Both the position numbers and the translations under genes were made by a program. This document shows, piece by piece, positions 42,835 to 51,238 of a stretch of DNA of 64,000 bases. The DNA comes from Actinobacillus succinogenes 130Z (GTDB lineage Bacteria > Pseudomonadota > Gammaproteobacteria > Enterobacterales > Pasteurellaceae): positions 1,984,001 to 2,048,000 of the forward strand of contig NC_009655.1 in the NCBI RefSeq assembly GCF_000017245.1, given 5' to 3'. The notes under the pieces are model-generated. The model was not told the origin of the DNA. It saw nothing but the letters and a program-made list of their open reading frames with translations, and searched no databases. Positions within the stretch are counted from its first letter, which is position 1; each line of letters begins with the position of its first letter.

Positions 42835-44295
42835 TTAAAAAGTTTTCTCAACCGAAACTGTTATGCTGCGATCTATGTACGAATAAAGGCTGTCAAAGTT
42901 GCTGCGTTGTTTTTTCCAGTTGAAACGAAGTTTGGGCGTAATACCCCATAAATGCCAATCGCGTTTCCATAAGGAGGCGTTGATGTTGTAAATATCGTCT
43001 TCCCGCGGTTTGCTGAAATAAAATACGTTGCCCAGCACATGGTCGGCTTTATACTCACGCTTTGAAACGGCAAAGCCCAGACGGGTCGAAATACCCCGTT
43101 CCCATTCTTGTCCCCAACCGATACGTGCGGTTTTTAAATCATAGCCGTAGTGACGTGCCTGAGCGCGTTGAAAACTGTAATCGCCGCCGAAATAGAAATA
43201 TTGCCGCGGCGTACGCAACCAAACCAAAGTAGCGGAAGCTAATTTGTTATTACCGTCCAGCAAAGCGTTTCGATGATATTGTTCTTTGCCGTATTCAAGC
43301 GCGGTGGATATTTGCCAGTTTCGGTTCAACCAATGATTTAATTCTCCCCGTACTCCGGTCGCTTTCTTATAACGGTGCGTGGCATACCATTGACGTTCGT
43401 AAAATGGCAGAACGGACCAGGCGGTTTTGGCGGATTTATGACGATAGCCGAGATATGTGCGGTTGGTAATATCGGTGTAATCGTTATTGTCCCAATAGGC
43501 TTTACCATAGGTAAGATTTTCGATGTGGAGATAATGGGAATACATTAAATTGAAATCGCGTTCGAATCCTACGTAAAATTGAATGCCGTGAGCTTTTTGC
43601 GGCAACATGGAGTCGCCTTTTTTAAACGCCGTATTTTCAATATAAAGGGAATCGGACACGTTATTGACATTTTCTTCCCGCATATATCCTGCATTCACAT
43701 TGAATTGCCATGTATCGCGTTTATTCAGCGCCTCCAGATAAAGATTAATCAGCCGGACAATATCCGGCGGAGTGCTTTCGTCACTCAAGGCTTTTTCAAA
43801 CTGCGCCTTAGCGGCACTGTCCTGTTTGTCTAAAAACAAAACAATCGCTAATTCGATGCGTACCGGGTTGAGATCCGCACGCTCTGCGATAATCTCGCGG
43901 AATAAACGGATTGCCACGGAATAATCTTGACGCGCTTTTGCTATTTTGGCTTCGGCAAATTTAACCAAAATTGGATCTAGATTAGGAAAAGTGCGGTAAA
44001 TTTTTAACGCTTTTTCAATCATATTCGGATGGCCCCGTTCAATCGCTTTATTTAACGCATACTCGGCTAAATTTTTATCCGTATGAATATTTCGTGCCCC
44101 CCCTCGTCCCGTTTTTTTGTCGATAGCTAACGATGTTTCGGGTAATTTTTCTACATTTGCAATAGATTTGGGTTTGGCTTCCATTACATTACGTTCAGGC
44201 GTGTTTTGCTCTGTTATGACTGCAATTTCTGTCGCGTGGGCGGATATAGGAAGAAAAAATAAAAACAATAAAATAAAAAAGTTGAAACCGGGCAT
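42835..44295 (-). CDS. Slam outer-membrane translocon for surface lipoproteins (DUF560)
   Basis: 486 residues from the ATG at 44295, giving a signal peptide cleaved after AHA (residue 21); a TTG ten codons upstream is possible. Residues ~70-175 form TPR-like helices (AEYALNKAIERGHPNMIEKALKIY, then IAKARQDYSVAIRLFREIIAER). The remainder (about 190-486) is a beta-barrel rich in Tyr and Trp with the DUF560 stretches LHIENLTYGKAYW and NRTYLGYRHKSAK, and it ends in Phe (SVEKTF), an outer-membrane protein signature. Slam proteins flip lipoproteins such as TbpB and HpuA to the cell surface. First gene of the operon behind a Fur box. A run of seven G lies at codons 65-67. Confidence 0.88.
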   Translation of the reverse strand: MPGFNFFILLFLFFLPISAHATEIAVITEQNTPERNVMEAKPKSIANVEKLPETSLAIDKKTGRGGARNIHTDKNLAEYALNKAIERGHPNMIEKALKIYRTFPNLDPILVKFAEAKIAKARQDYSVAIRLFREIIAERADLNPVRIELAIVLFLDKQDSAAKAQFEKALSDESTPPDIVRLINLYLEALNKRDTWQFNVNAGYMREENVNNVSDSLYIENTAFKKGDSMLPQKAHGIQFYVGFERDFNLMYSHYLHIENLTYGKAYWDNNDYTDITNRTYLGYRHKSAKTAWSVLPFYERQWYATHRYKKATGVRGELNHWLNRNWQISTALEYGKEQYHRNALLDGNNKLASATLVWLRTPRQYFYFGGDYSFQRAQARHYGYDLKTARIGWGQEWERGISTRLGFAVSKREYKADHVLGNVFYFSKPREDDIYNINASLWKRDWHLWGITPKLRFNWKKQRSNFDSLYSYIDRSITVSVEKTF

Positions 44296-44363
44296 TTTTA
44301 CAAAAAAACAATCTAGAAATAACAAATCGTCAATAATTCTATTGAAAAATCAAAATTAAGTTC

Positions 44364-44389
44364 AATGAAAATCATTCTCAAAATCATTT
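44364..44389 (-). promoter_or_regulatory. Fur box upstream of the Slam operon
   Basis: AATGAAAATCATTCTCA at 44364-44380, read on the minus strand as TGAGAATGATTTTCATT, is a close match to the Fur consensus, with a further ATCATTT beside it. A plausible -35 (TTGAGA) and -10 (TAATTT) overlap it. It predicts expression under iron starvation. Confidence 0.75.
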
Positions 44390-44446
44390 AAATGGGATTT
44401 ATTTGATTTAAATCAACTTTTAAACCTATGATGAAAATTTCAGAGA

Positions 44447-44476
44447 CAAAAAAATCCCGGACAATGCCGGGATTTT
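44447..44476 (-). terminator. Rho-independent terminator of trxA
   Basis: AAAATCCCGG (44451-44460) pairs perfectly with CCGGGATTTT (44467-44476) around six bases; a T run follows on the minus strand. Confidence 0.92.
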
Positions 44477-44491
44477 GAAAGAAAGGTGCAA

Positions 44492-44815
44492 TTAAAGTGC
44501 TTGGTTAACAAAATTTGCCAACTGATTTTTTGGTAATGCGCCTACTTGAGTGCCTACCACTTTGCCGTCTTTAAACAGCAATAAAGTCGGAATGCTACGT
44601 ACCCCGAATTGTGCCGGCGTACCTTGGTTTTCGTCGATATTAATTTTAACGATTTTGACTTTGTCACCGTATTCCGCCGCCAACTCTTCCAAGATCGGAC
44701 CGACCATGCGGCAAGGACCGCACCAAGGTGCCCAAAAATCCAATAATACCGGTACGTCCGCTTTTAATACGTCCGCTTCAAAAGACGCATCTGTTGAATG
44801 AAATACTTCTGCCAT
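44492..44815 (-). CDS. trxA: Thioredoxin 1
   Basis: 107 residues, the usual length. Redox motif WCGPC in FWAPWCGPCRMVGPILEELA, buried Asp in VLLDFWAP, and the cis-proline loop RSIPTLLLF. It reduces protein disulfides in the cytoplasm, recycling ribonucleotide reductase, PAPS reductase and cytoplasmic methionine sulfoxide reductases. It is a single-gene unit with its own terminator, between the Fur-regulated operon and metB. Confidence 0.97.
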   Translation of the reverse strand: MAEVFHSTDASFEADVLKADVPVLLDFWAPWCGPCRMVGPILEELAAEYGDKVKIVKINIDENQGTPAQFGVRSIPTLLLFKDGKVVGTQVGALPKNQLANFVNQAL

Positions 44816-44959
44816 ATGTTTTATCCTTTAATTATATTGTTTGTTCCCTTTCAATATGGGGAGCAAATCAGTGAATTTCAAGAGTCCCGCTCTTTTAGTA
44901 AAAACGAGTGTAATTTTAACCGCACTTCCGGTCAATCAATCGTTACGATTTGCGAAATC

Positions 44960-46066
44960 TTATTTTAATCGAGCAAATGCCTGCGATAAATCCGCCTTAA
45001 TATCCGCTACGTCTTCCAAGCCGACGGAAAAACGCAACAAATCGTTCGTTACGCCGCGGGCAATACGTTCCGCCTCGGGAATATCCATATGGGTCTGAGT
45101 AGACGGATACGTAATGAAACTTTCCGTTCCGCCCAGGCTTTCGGCAAACGTAATTAACCGAATGGCTTTTAAAAACGGATTCACCCAATTTTCATCCTGT
45201 AAACGGAACGACAGCATACCGCCTTTATTCGGATATAACACATCTTTTACCTGCGGTTGTTGACGCAAAAATTCAGCAATATCCCGCGCATTTTCCTGAT
45301 GACGCATCACGCGTAACGACAGGGTTTTCAATCCGCGGATAGTCAACCAGGAATCAAACGGCGAAAGCACGGCGCCCGCACCGTTTTGAATATAAAACAA
45401 TCTGTCGCATAATTCCTGCCCTTTCGCAACAATTAAACCGGCTAACACATCATTATGCCCGGCAATATATTTGGTAGCGCTGTAAAGGGTTATATCCGCT
45501 CCCAAGTCCATCGGCCGGAACAACACCGGCGTTAAAAAGGTGTTGTCTACAATTAACAATAAATTATGTTTCTTCGCCACCTTTGCAATAGCGGCGACAT
45601 CACATTCTTCCATTAACGGGTTAGACGGGGTTTCCACAAAAATCGCCTTGGTATTTGCGGTGATTGCCGCTTCAATCGCCTCCGTGGAAGCGGTATTCAC
45701 GTAAACAGGTTTTACGCTATGATTATTTTTATAACAATAATCCAATAAACGATAAGTGCCGCCGTATACGTCAGCGGAGACAATCCATTCGTCCGGCGCG
45801 TTAAATAAGCTCATCAATACCTGAATCGCCGCCATACCGGAAGCAAAGGCAAAACCGCGATCGCCGCCGTCTAATTTCGCCATGGTTTCTTCCAAAACGG
45901 TGCGGGTCGGATTTTTCGTACGGCTATAATCATACCCCGTGCTTTCTCCGATACCCTGGTGACCGTAAGCCGTTGAAAGAAAAATCGGCGTGGAAACCGC
46001 ACCGGTGCGGGGATCCGTTCGGTTTCCCGCTTGGGCTAAAAGCGTATCTAGAGCATATTTCGTCAT
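44960..46066 (-). CDS. metB: Cystathionine gamma-synthase (Cys/Met PLP enzyme)
   Basis: 368 residues, Cys/Met-metabolism PLP family. The PLP-binding Lys is in LYSATKYIAGHNDVLAG; YSRTKNPTR binds the cofactor phosphate of the partner subunit, and GFAFASGMAAI and ETPSNPLMEECD are conserved. The Haemophilus counterpart is annotated MetB, which joins O-succinylhomoserine and cysteine to cystathionine. MetC-like lyase or O-acetyl-homoserine activity cannot be excluded from sequence alone. No other met gene is adjacent, and I saw no clear MetJ box upstream. Confidence 0.82.
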   Translation of the reverse strand: MTKYALDTLLAQAGNRTDPRTGAVSTPIFLSTAYGHQGIGESTGYDYSRTKNPTRTVLEETMAKLDGGDRGFAFASGMAAIQVLMSLFNAPDEWIVSADVYGGTYRLLDYCYKNNHSVKPVYVNTASTEAIEAAITANTKAIFVETPSNPLMEECDVAAIAKVAKKHNLLLIVDNTFLTPVLFRPMDLGADITLYSATKYIAGHNDVLAGLIVAKGQELCDRLFYIQNGAGAVLSPFDSWLTIRGLKTLSLRVMRHQENARDIAEFLRQQPQVKDVLYPNKGGMLSFRLQDENWVNPFLKAIRLITFAESLGGTESFITYPSTQTHMDIPEAERIARGVTNDLLRFSVGLEDVADIKADLSQAFARLK

Positions 46067-46263
46067 TCAATTTACCTACATCTTTTTAAATTATATTTAA
46101 ATACGGATTTGCGCATTGTGGCACAAAGTGCGGTCGGATAAAAGGAAGATTTTCACATTAAATAAAAGACAAAATATTTTACCTGCTTTTTATATTCTTT
46201 CAGTCAGAATTGCCTTTTTTATAATCAATCGGCAGCGTTTTTTATCTTTTTTAAAAATATCGG

Positions 46264-46291
46264 TTGACACTAAATTGAAAATCCGTAGAAT
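46264..46291 (+). promoter_or_regulatory. Promoter of the tRNA cluster
   Basis: TTGACA at 46264-46269 and TAGAAT at 46286-46291 with a 16-base spacer, then a transcript start about 25 bases before tRNA-Gly. Confidence 0.75.
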
Positions 46292-46324
46292 GCACTTCCG
46301 TTAACGGCAGCAAGCTGATATAAA

Positions 46325-46400
46325 GCGGGAATAGCTCAGTTGGTAGAGCACAACCTTGCCAAGGTTGGGGTCGCGAGTTCGAGCCTCGTTTCCCGCTCCA
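46325..46400 (+). tRNA. tRNA-Gly (GCC)
   Basis: 76 bases with encoded CCA end. Acceptor stem GCGGGAA pairs with TTCCCGC, D-loop AGCTCAGTTGGTAGAGC, anticodon GCC at 46358-46360, T-loop GTTCGAGCC. First of three tRNAs. Confidence 0.98.
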
Positions 46401-46417
46401 ATTTAAAAATGCGTTAT

Positions 46418-46504
46418 GCCCGAGTGGCGGAATCGGTAGACGCAAGGGATTTAAAATCCCTCGCCTTTCGAGGCGTGCCAGTTCAAGTCTGGCCTCGGGC
46501 ACCA
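46418..46504 (+). tRNA. tRNA-Leu (TAA)
   Basis: 87 bases with a long variable arm (CGCCTTTCGAGGCG) and encoded CCA. Acceptor GCCCGAG pairs with CTCGGGC. Anticodon TAA at 46452-46454 between AGGGA and TCCCT. Confidence 0.98.
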
Positions 46505-46526
46505 TTTGAATATCATTGATTAAATG

Positions 46527-46547
46527 ACACCGTTCAGGTGTTTTTTT
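46527..46547 (+). terminator. Terminator between tRNA-Leu and tRNA-Cys
   Basis: ACACC (46527-46531) pairs with GGTGT around five bases, followed by six more T. It lies upstream of tRNA-Cys, only about 17 bases before that gene. Confidence 0.7.
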
Positions 46548-46563
46548 ATTATCCAAACCTCAC

Positions 46564-46637
46564 GGCGTGTTAGCAAAGCGGTTATGCACTGGATTGCAAA
46601 TCCATGTAGCTCGGTTCGACTCCGGGACACGCCTCCA
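46564..46637 (+). tRNA. tRNA-Cys (GCA)
   Basis: 74 bases with encoded CCA. Acceptor GGCGTGT pairs with ACACGCC, anticodon GCA at 46596-46598, T-arm with GGTTCGACTCC. It lies behind a terminator, with no room for a full promoter after it. Confidence 0.97.
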
Positions 46638-46705
46638 TATTCTTCCTCTCTTTCTTCTGAATTTTAAGTCGATTTTGCTATTTCGTATTAGGATCCGTTT
46701 ATCTT

Positions 46706-46846
46706 TCAAATAGTCGGCGTTCGGGATTTAATATAGTCACAAATAAACGCTTCCATATCCGACCGCACTTTATCTACGATTTTTCGATCAACGTTATCGT
46801 TATATCGGAAATTATCATTTATAACCAGCCAAGACATTTTAGTCAT
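46706..46846 (-). CDS. Possible 46-residue small protein
   Basis: A short reading frame starts at ATG 46846 (MTKMSWLVINDNFRYND) and ends at TGA 46706, with a weak GAG ribosome site 7 bases upstream. The C-terminal part spans an in-frame uptake sequence. I recognise no family. It is mixed polar with Trp6, a single Cys and an ICDYIKS segment. It could equally be a chance frame or the remnant of a longer gene in the 46638-47159 gap, which otherwise holds only the gudD control region. Confidence 0.3.
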   Translation of the reverse strand: MTKMSWLVINDNFRYNDNVDRKIVDKVRSDMEAFICDYIKSRTPTI

Positions 46847-46883
46847 TTCGTCACTCTTTTTATTGCCAAAATAATTTCATTTT

Positions 46884-46954
46884 TGTGAGCAAGATCACTT
46901 CCGGTTGTGCGCATGCCTAAACATATTTGAATTATAAATCGTGCATTTGGGATA
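46884..46954 (+). promoter_or_regulatory. CRP site and weak CdaR-like half-site upstream of gudD
   Basis: TGTGA-GCAAGA-TCACT (46884-46899) matches 9 of 10 positions of the CRP consensus. Farther down, TCGTGCA at 46939-46945 matches 6 of 7 positions of the TTGTGCA half-site shared by other promoters of this cluster; the second half is poor. Confidence 0.6.
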
Positions 46955-47159
46955 TTCTCTAATTATAAAATGCAAAGGTTTAAATATACTGCTATCAGTT
47001 TCCCGAATCATGTATTCGAGAGTGGGAATCATCATAAAACGTCCTGCTCTAAAGTGTTAATTCTTCGTCAAAGTGCGGTCAGAAAATGCGGAATTTTTAC
47101 CGTACTGCTGCAATTAAAGAATTCAATTTACAATTTAGTCAAACAACAAGAGGTTTATT

Positions 47160-48488
47160 ATGAGCACGCCAATTATTACAGAAATGCAAGTGATTCCGGT
47201 TGCCGGTCATGACAGTATGTTATTGAACCTGAGCGGTGCGCACAGTCCTTATTTCACCCGTAATATCGTGATTTTAAAAGACAACAGCGGCAATACCGGG
47301 GTCGGTGAAGTACCCGGCGGGGAAAAAATTCGTCAAACATTGGAAGATGCAAAACCTTTAGTCATCGGTAAAACCCTCGGCGAATACAAAAACGTGATGA
47401 ATACCGTGCGTCAAACCTTTAATGATCACGATGCCGGCGGTCGTGGCCTGCAAACTTTCGATTTGCGCACCACCATTCATGTCGTAACGGCTATTGAAGC
47501 CGCCATGCTGGATTTGTTAGGTCAATTCTTAGGCGTTACCGTAGCATCATTATTGGGCGACGGTCAGCAACGCGATGCCGTTGAAATGCTGGGCTATTTA
47601 TTCTTTATCGGTGATCGTAAAAAAACCACTCTCGCCTATCAAAACCAGGAAAATGATCCGTGCGACTGGTATCGTGTCCGTCATGAAGAAGCGATGACGC
47701 CGGAATCCGTCGTACGTCTTGCCGAAGCGGCTTATGAAAAATACGGTTTTAACGATTTTAAACTGAAAGGCGGCGTTTTAGACGGTTTCGAAGAAGCCGA
47801 AGCTGTCACCGCGCTGGCAAAACGTTTTCCGGATGCCCGTATCACTCTCGACCCGAACGGGGCATGGTCGCTGGACGAAGCCGTTAAAATCGGTAAACAG
47901 TTAAAAGGCGTTCTTGCCTATGCGGAAGACCCGTGCGGTGCGGAACAAGGGTATTCCGGTCGTGAAATTATGGCGGAATTCCGTCGTGCGACGGGTCTGC
48001 CGACCGCCACTAATATGATTGCCACCGACTGGCGTCAAATGGGGCACACGATTTCATTACAATCCGTAGATATTCCGTTAGCCGATCCGCATTTCTGGAC
48101 TATGCAGGGTTCTATCCGCGTGGCGCAAATGTGCCATGAATGGGGCTTAACCTGGGGTTCTCACTCCAATAATCACTTTGATATTTCTCTGGCGATGTTC
48201 ACTCATGTCGCCGCTGCCGCACCGGGCGACATTACGGCAATCGATACTCACTGGATCTGGCAAGAAGGCAACCAACGTTTAACCAAAGAACCGTTCCAAA
48301 TCAAAGGCGGATTGGTCGAAGTACCGAAAAAACCGGGTCTTGGCGTGGAGTTAGATATGGATCAGGTGATGAAAGCCAACGAACTCTATAAATCGATGGG
48401 GTTAGGCGCTCGTGACGATGCTATGGCAATGCAATTCTTAATTCCGGGCTGGAAATTCGATAACAAAAAGCCTTGCTTAGTGCGTTAA
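47160..48488 (+). CDS. gudD: Glucarate dehydratase
   Basis: 442 residues, enolase superfamily, very similar to E. coli GudD along its whole length (ITEMQVIPVAGHDSMLLNLSGAH start). Catalytic features are visible: the KxK lysine in FKLKGG near residue 203, metal ligands in LDPNGAWSL and YAEDPCGAEQG, the TNMIATDW Asn, and the general-base His in SHSNNHFDIS. It dehydrates D-glucarate and L-idarate to 5-keto-4-deoxy-D-glucarate. First gene of the aldarate cluster, with a CRP site and likely CdaR control upstream. A paralogue, gudX, follows about 5 kb downstream. Confidence 0.96.
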   Translation: MSTPIITEMQVIPVAGHDSMLLNLSGAHSPYFTRNIVILKDNSGNTGVGEVPGGEKIRQTLEDAKPLVIGKTLGEYKNVMNTVRQTFNDHDAGGRGLQTFDLRTTIHVVTAIEAAMLDLLGQFLGVTVASLLGDGQQRDAVEMLGYLFFIGDRKKTTLAYQNQENDPCDWYRVRHEEAMTPESVVRLAEAAYEKYGFNDFKLKGGVLDGFEEAEAVTALAKRFPDARITLDPNGAWSLDEAVKIGKQLKGVLAYAEDPCGAEQGYSGREIMAEFRRATGLPTATNMIATDWRQMGHTISLQSVDIPLADPHFWTMQGSIRVAQMCHEWGLTWGSHSNNHFDISLAMFTHVAAAAPGDITAIDTHWIWQEGNQRLTKEPFQIKGGLVEVPKKPGLGVELDMDQVMKANELYKSMGLGARDDAMAMQFLIPGWKFDNKKPCLVR

Positions 48489-48632
48489 GCGCATAATACC
48501 GATTTTAAATAACAATATACAGGTTGAACGTTCAACGTAACACTTGCCGAAAGATATCCGATGAAATTTCAACCTGTACTCTTGTCCATTTTAAATCACA
48601 CTTAAATTTATTCTCTGTAAAGGAGTGAACAA

Positions 48633-50018
48633 ATGGAAACTGCAGCAAGTATGTCGCAAATGCTCGTCGGTTTGGCGATCGGTATTGCGCTTCTTCTAAT
48701 ATTGGCGATGAAAACAAGAATTCACGTTTTTGTTGCTTTAATCCTCGCTTCATTAACCACCGGTCTGATCGGCGGATTGCCTTTCGCCGAAGTGATCAGC
48801 TCGGTTACGAAGGGATTCGGCAGTACCTTGGGTAGTACCGGTATTATTATCGGCATCGGCGTCATGATGGGAGCGATTTTAGAGAAATCGGGAGCCGCCG
48901 AACAAATGGCGTTCTCCATTATCAAATTAATCGGTAAAGCCAAAGAAGAATGGGCATTAGCCTTAACGGGTTATGTAGTGGCTATTCCTGTTTTTGCCGA
49001 TTCCGGCTTAATTATTTTAACCCCGCTTGCTAAATCCTTATCCCGCATGACCGGAAAAAGTGTGATTGCGCTCGGTTTAGCGATGGCCACAGGTTTACAA
49101 TTAGCACACGTATTCATTCCGCCTACTCCGGGTCCGTTAGCCGTTGCCGGTATTTTGGATATCGATATGGGTATGATGATTATTTGGGGCTTAATCTTAA
49201 CGGTTCCGACCTTAGTAATGTCTACACTGTATGCAAAATGGCTCGGTAAAAAAATCTACCAAATTCCGAATGAAGACGGTACCGATTTTGAACGTAAGGA
49301 ATTTAAAGAAGAATACATCAAATCCATTGAAAATCTCGAACAAATTTATAAAGACAAAAAACTGCCGGGCGCATGGTTGTCATTTTCACCGATTCTGATT
49401 CCTTTAATTCTGATTTTAGGCAATACCACCGTTAATTTCTTAGAAATCGAAAGCGGCTTCGCCAGTTTCTTAAAAATTGCCGGTCACCCAATCATTGCAT
49501 TGATTATCGGTCTTTTAATCGCACTTTACGGTTTAGGTCGTCGTCTTTCCAAAGAAGAAACCAACAAAGCTATTGAAGACGGTGTAAAATCAACCGGTAT
49601 GATTTTATTCATCACCGGCGCAGGCGGAGCCTTAGGTTATGTTGTGCGTGATGCCGGTATCGGTAACGCTTTAGGGGAAGCGGTTTTAACCGTCGGCATT
49701 CCGGGGATTCTGATTCCTTTCGTTATTGCCGCACTCATGCGTATTGCTCTGGGTAGCGCCACCGTTGCGTTAATCACCGCCGCCACCTTGGCCGCCCCGC
49801 TTGTGCCGCAATTAGGCTTAAATCCTACACTGGTCGCGATGTCGACCTGTGCCGGCGCCGTATCCTTCAGCTACTTCAATGACAGCGGATTCTGGGTATT
49901 CAACGGTTTATACGGTTTAAAAGAAGTTAAAGACCAATTTATGGCTAAAACAATGGTTTCCTTTATCGGCGCCTTCTCTTGTTTAGCACTTGTCTTGATT
50001 TTTAATATGTTTATGTAA
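48633..50018 (+). CDS. GntP-family sugar-acid permease
   Basis: 461 residues with about 12-14 membrane segments, GntP/gluconate:H+ symporter family: GVMMGAILEKSGAAEQMA, PVFADSGLIILTPLAKSL, HVFIPPTPGPLAVAGIL and ALGSATVALITAA are diagnostic. The ribosome site is AAGGAG. GntP members take up gluconate, glycerate or related acids. Its place next to gudD suggests glucarate, galactarate or glycerate as substrate; that is inference, since E. coli uses MFS carriers (GudP, GarP) for aldarates. Confidence 0.85.
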   Translation: METAASMSQMLVGLAIGIALLLILAMKTRIHVFVALILASLTTGLIGGLPFAEVISSVTKGFGSTLGSTGIIIGIGVMMGAILEKSGAAEQMAFSIIKLIGKAKEEWALALTGYVVAIPVFADSGLIILTPLAKSLSRMTGKSVIALGLAMATGLQLAHVFIPPTPGPLAVAGILDIDMGMMIIWGLILTVPTLVMSTLYAKWLGKKIYQIPNEDGTDFERKEFKEEYIKSIENLEQIYKDKKLPGAWLSFSPILIPLILILGNTTVNFLEIESGFASFLKIAGHPIIALIIGLLIALYGLGRRLSKEETNKAIEDGVKSTGMILFITGAGGALGYVVRDAGIGNALGEAVLTVGIPGILIPFVIAALMRIALGSATVALITAATLAAPLVPQLGLNPTLVAMSTCAGAVSFSYFNDSGFWVFNGLYGLKEVKDQFMAKTMVSFIGAFSCLALVLIFNMFM

Positions 50019-50106
50019 GACGACGTAAAATCATCTGAAAGGGAACTTATGTTCCCTTTATTTTTCACTAAAATCCGCCATTCTCCATTGTAAATTTTGT
50101 AAAAAT

Positions 50107-50145
50107 TGTGAACTCCGTCACACGACATATTGCATTTGCACAAAT
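50107..50145 (+). promoter_or_regulatory. Perfect CRP site and CdaR-like site upstream of tctC
   Basis: TGTGA-ACTCCG-TCACA at 50107-50122 matches the CRP consensus at all ten core positions. Seven bases later TATTGCA-TT-TGCACAA (50128-50143) fits the TTGTGCA-N2-TGCACAA palindrome seen in this cluster (5 and 7 of 7). Confidence 0.7.
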
Positions 50146-50254
50146 CTTTCCGCTAAAAAAGTTATATTTTCTCAGAAATATCGAATACTCAAAAAAACAC
50201 AATTTCTATAATGTTATTAATTTCTCTATCCATTAACTCTTGGGAGATATCAAG

Positions 50255-51229
50255 ATGAAAAAATTCAAACTTAATACGACACTTGCGGCATTCACCACTG
50301 CCGTTGCCGTTTTTTCGACTTCGGCTTCTGCCGATGTAGATTGGCCTAAACGCCCGGTAAACCTTATTGTTGCGTTCGCTGCGGGCGGAAACTCCGATTA
50401 TAACGCCCGCGCTCTTGCCAAACACTTAACCAAAGAACTCGGACAGCCGTTTGTTGTGAGTAATATTGCCGGTAGCGGCGGTTCTATCGCAGCCGCACAG
50501 GTAAAAGATATGAAACCGGACGGTTATAATGTATTAGTCACCCAGCTTTCTTTAAATATTGCCGAAGCCTCAGGTATGGTTAATTTCGGTTTTAAAGATT
50601 TTGATCCGTGCTGCATCTTCTCCAGTGCGGCCGATGAAGTATTAGTGGTTAACGCGGACGCACCGTTTAATAACGTTGAAGAGCTGATTGCCGAATCGCA
50701 GAAAAACCCCGGCAAATATAAACTTGCCGTAAATACAGGCGCATCAACCTTATGGATTGCTATCGGATTACAACAAGCGGGTGCACAACTTAATGTTGTC
50801 TCATCCGGCGGTTCCGGTGAACGTTTACCGCTTCTTTTAGGAAAACACGTCGATATTATTCCAATGCCGTTCAATATGGTTCAGGATTATGTGGATAAAG
50901 GTCAGTTCAAATATATCGCCAATGTCAGCAATGAACGCAGTAAGCACGATAAACTGGTAAATATTCCGACATTACGCGAATCAAAAGTTCCGGCCGGTTA
51001 TTATTATTACAATACCCTGTTCTTCCCAAAAGGTACCAATCCTGAAATCATTGAAAAACTTTCTGCCGCGACAGGCAAAATCATCAATGAAAACAAAGAA
51101 TATCAAAAAGAAATCGAAGGTTTCTTCCAAAAACCGGTTTATTTGAATACAGCCGATACGATTGCGACCTGGAATCGAGAACGCGACGAATTGCTCGCAA
51201 TCAAAGACTTACTACAAGGTAAAAAATAA
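50255..51229 (+). CDS. tctC: TctC/Bug-family periplasmic solute-binding protein
   Basis: 324 residues from the ATG at 50255 (GGGAG ribosome site). Signal peptide of about 25 residues ending SASA, then the Bug fold: DWPKRPVNLIVAFAAGGNSDYNARALA, NIAGSGGSIAAAQV, and LLGKHVDIIPMP. Binding protein of a tripartite tricarboxylate transporter with TctB and TctA encoded next. Bug proteins bind di- and tricarboxylates and similar acids; here the surrounding genes point to glucarate or galactarate. It is separated from tctB by a strong hairpin. Confidence 0.85.
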   Translation: MKKFKLNTTLAAFTTAVAVFSTSASADVDWPKRPVNLIVAFAAGGNSDYNARALAKHLTKELGQPFVVSNIAGSGGSIAAAQVKDMKPDGYNVLVTQLSLNIAEASGMVNFGFKDFDPCCIFSSAADEVLVVNADAPFNNVEELIAESQKNPGKYKLAVNTGASTLWIAIGLQQAGAQLNVVSSGGSGERLPLLLGKHVDIIPMPFNMVQDYVDKGQFKYIANVSNERSKHDKLVNIPTLRESKVPAGYYYYNTLFFPKGTNPEIIEKLSAATGKIINENKEYQKEIEGFFQKPVYLNTADTIATWNRERDELLAIKDLLQGKK

Positions 51230-51238
51230 CGTTGTGTT

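Noticed and set aside
46067..46263. MetJ boxes in front of metB
   Set aside because: No run of AGACGTCT-like repeats was found; regulation left open.
46638..46850. Integrated element next to the tRNA genes
   Set aside because: No integrase, no duplicated tRNA end and no change of gene type was seen.
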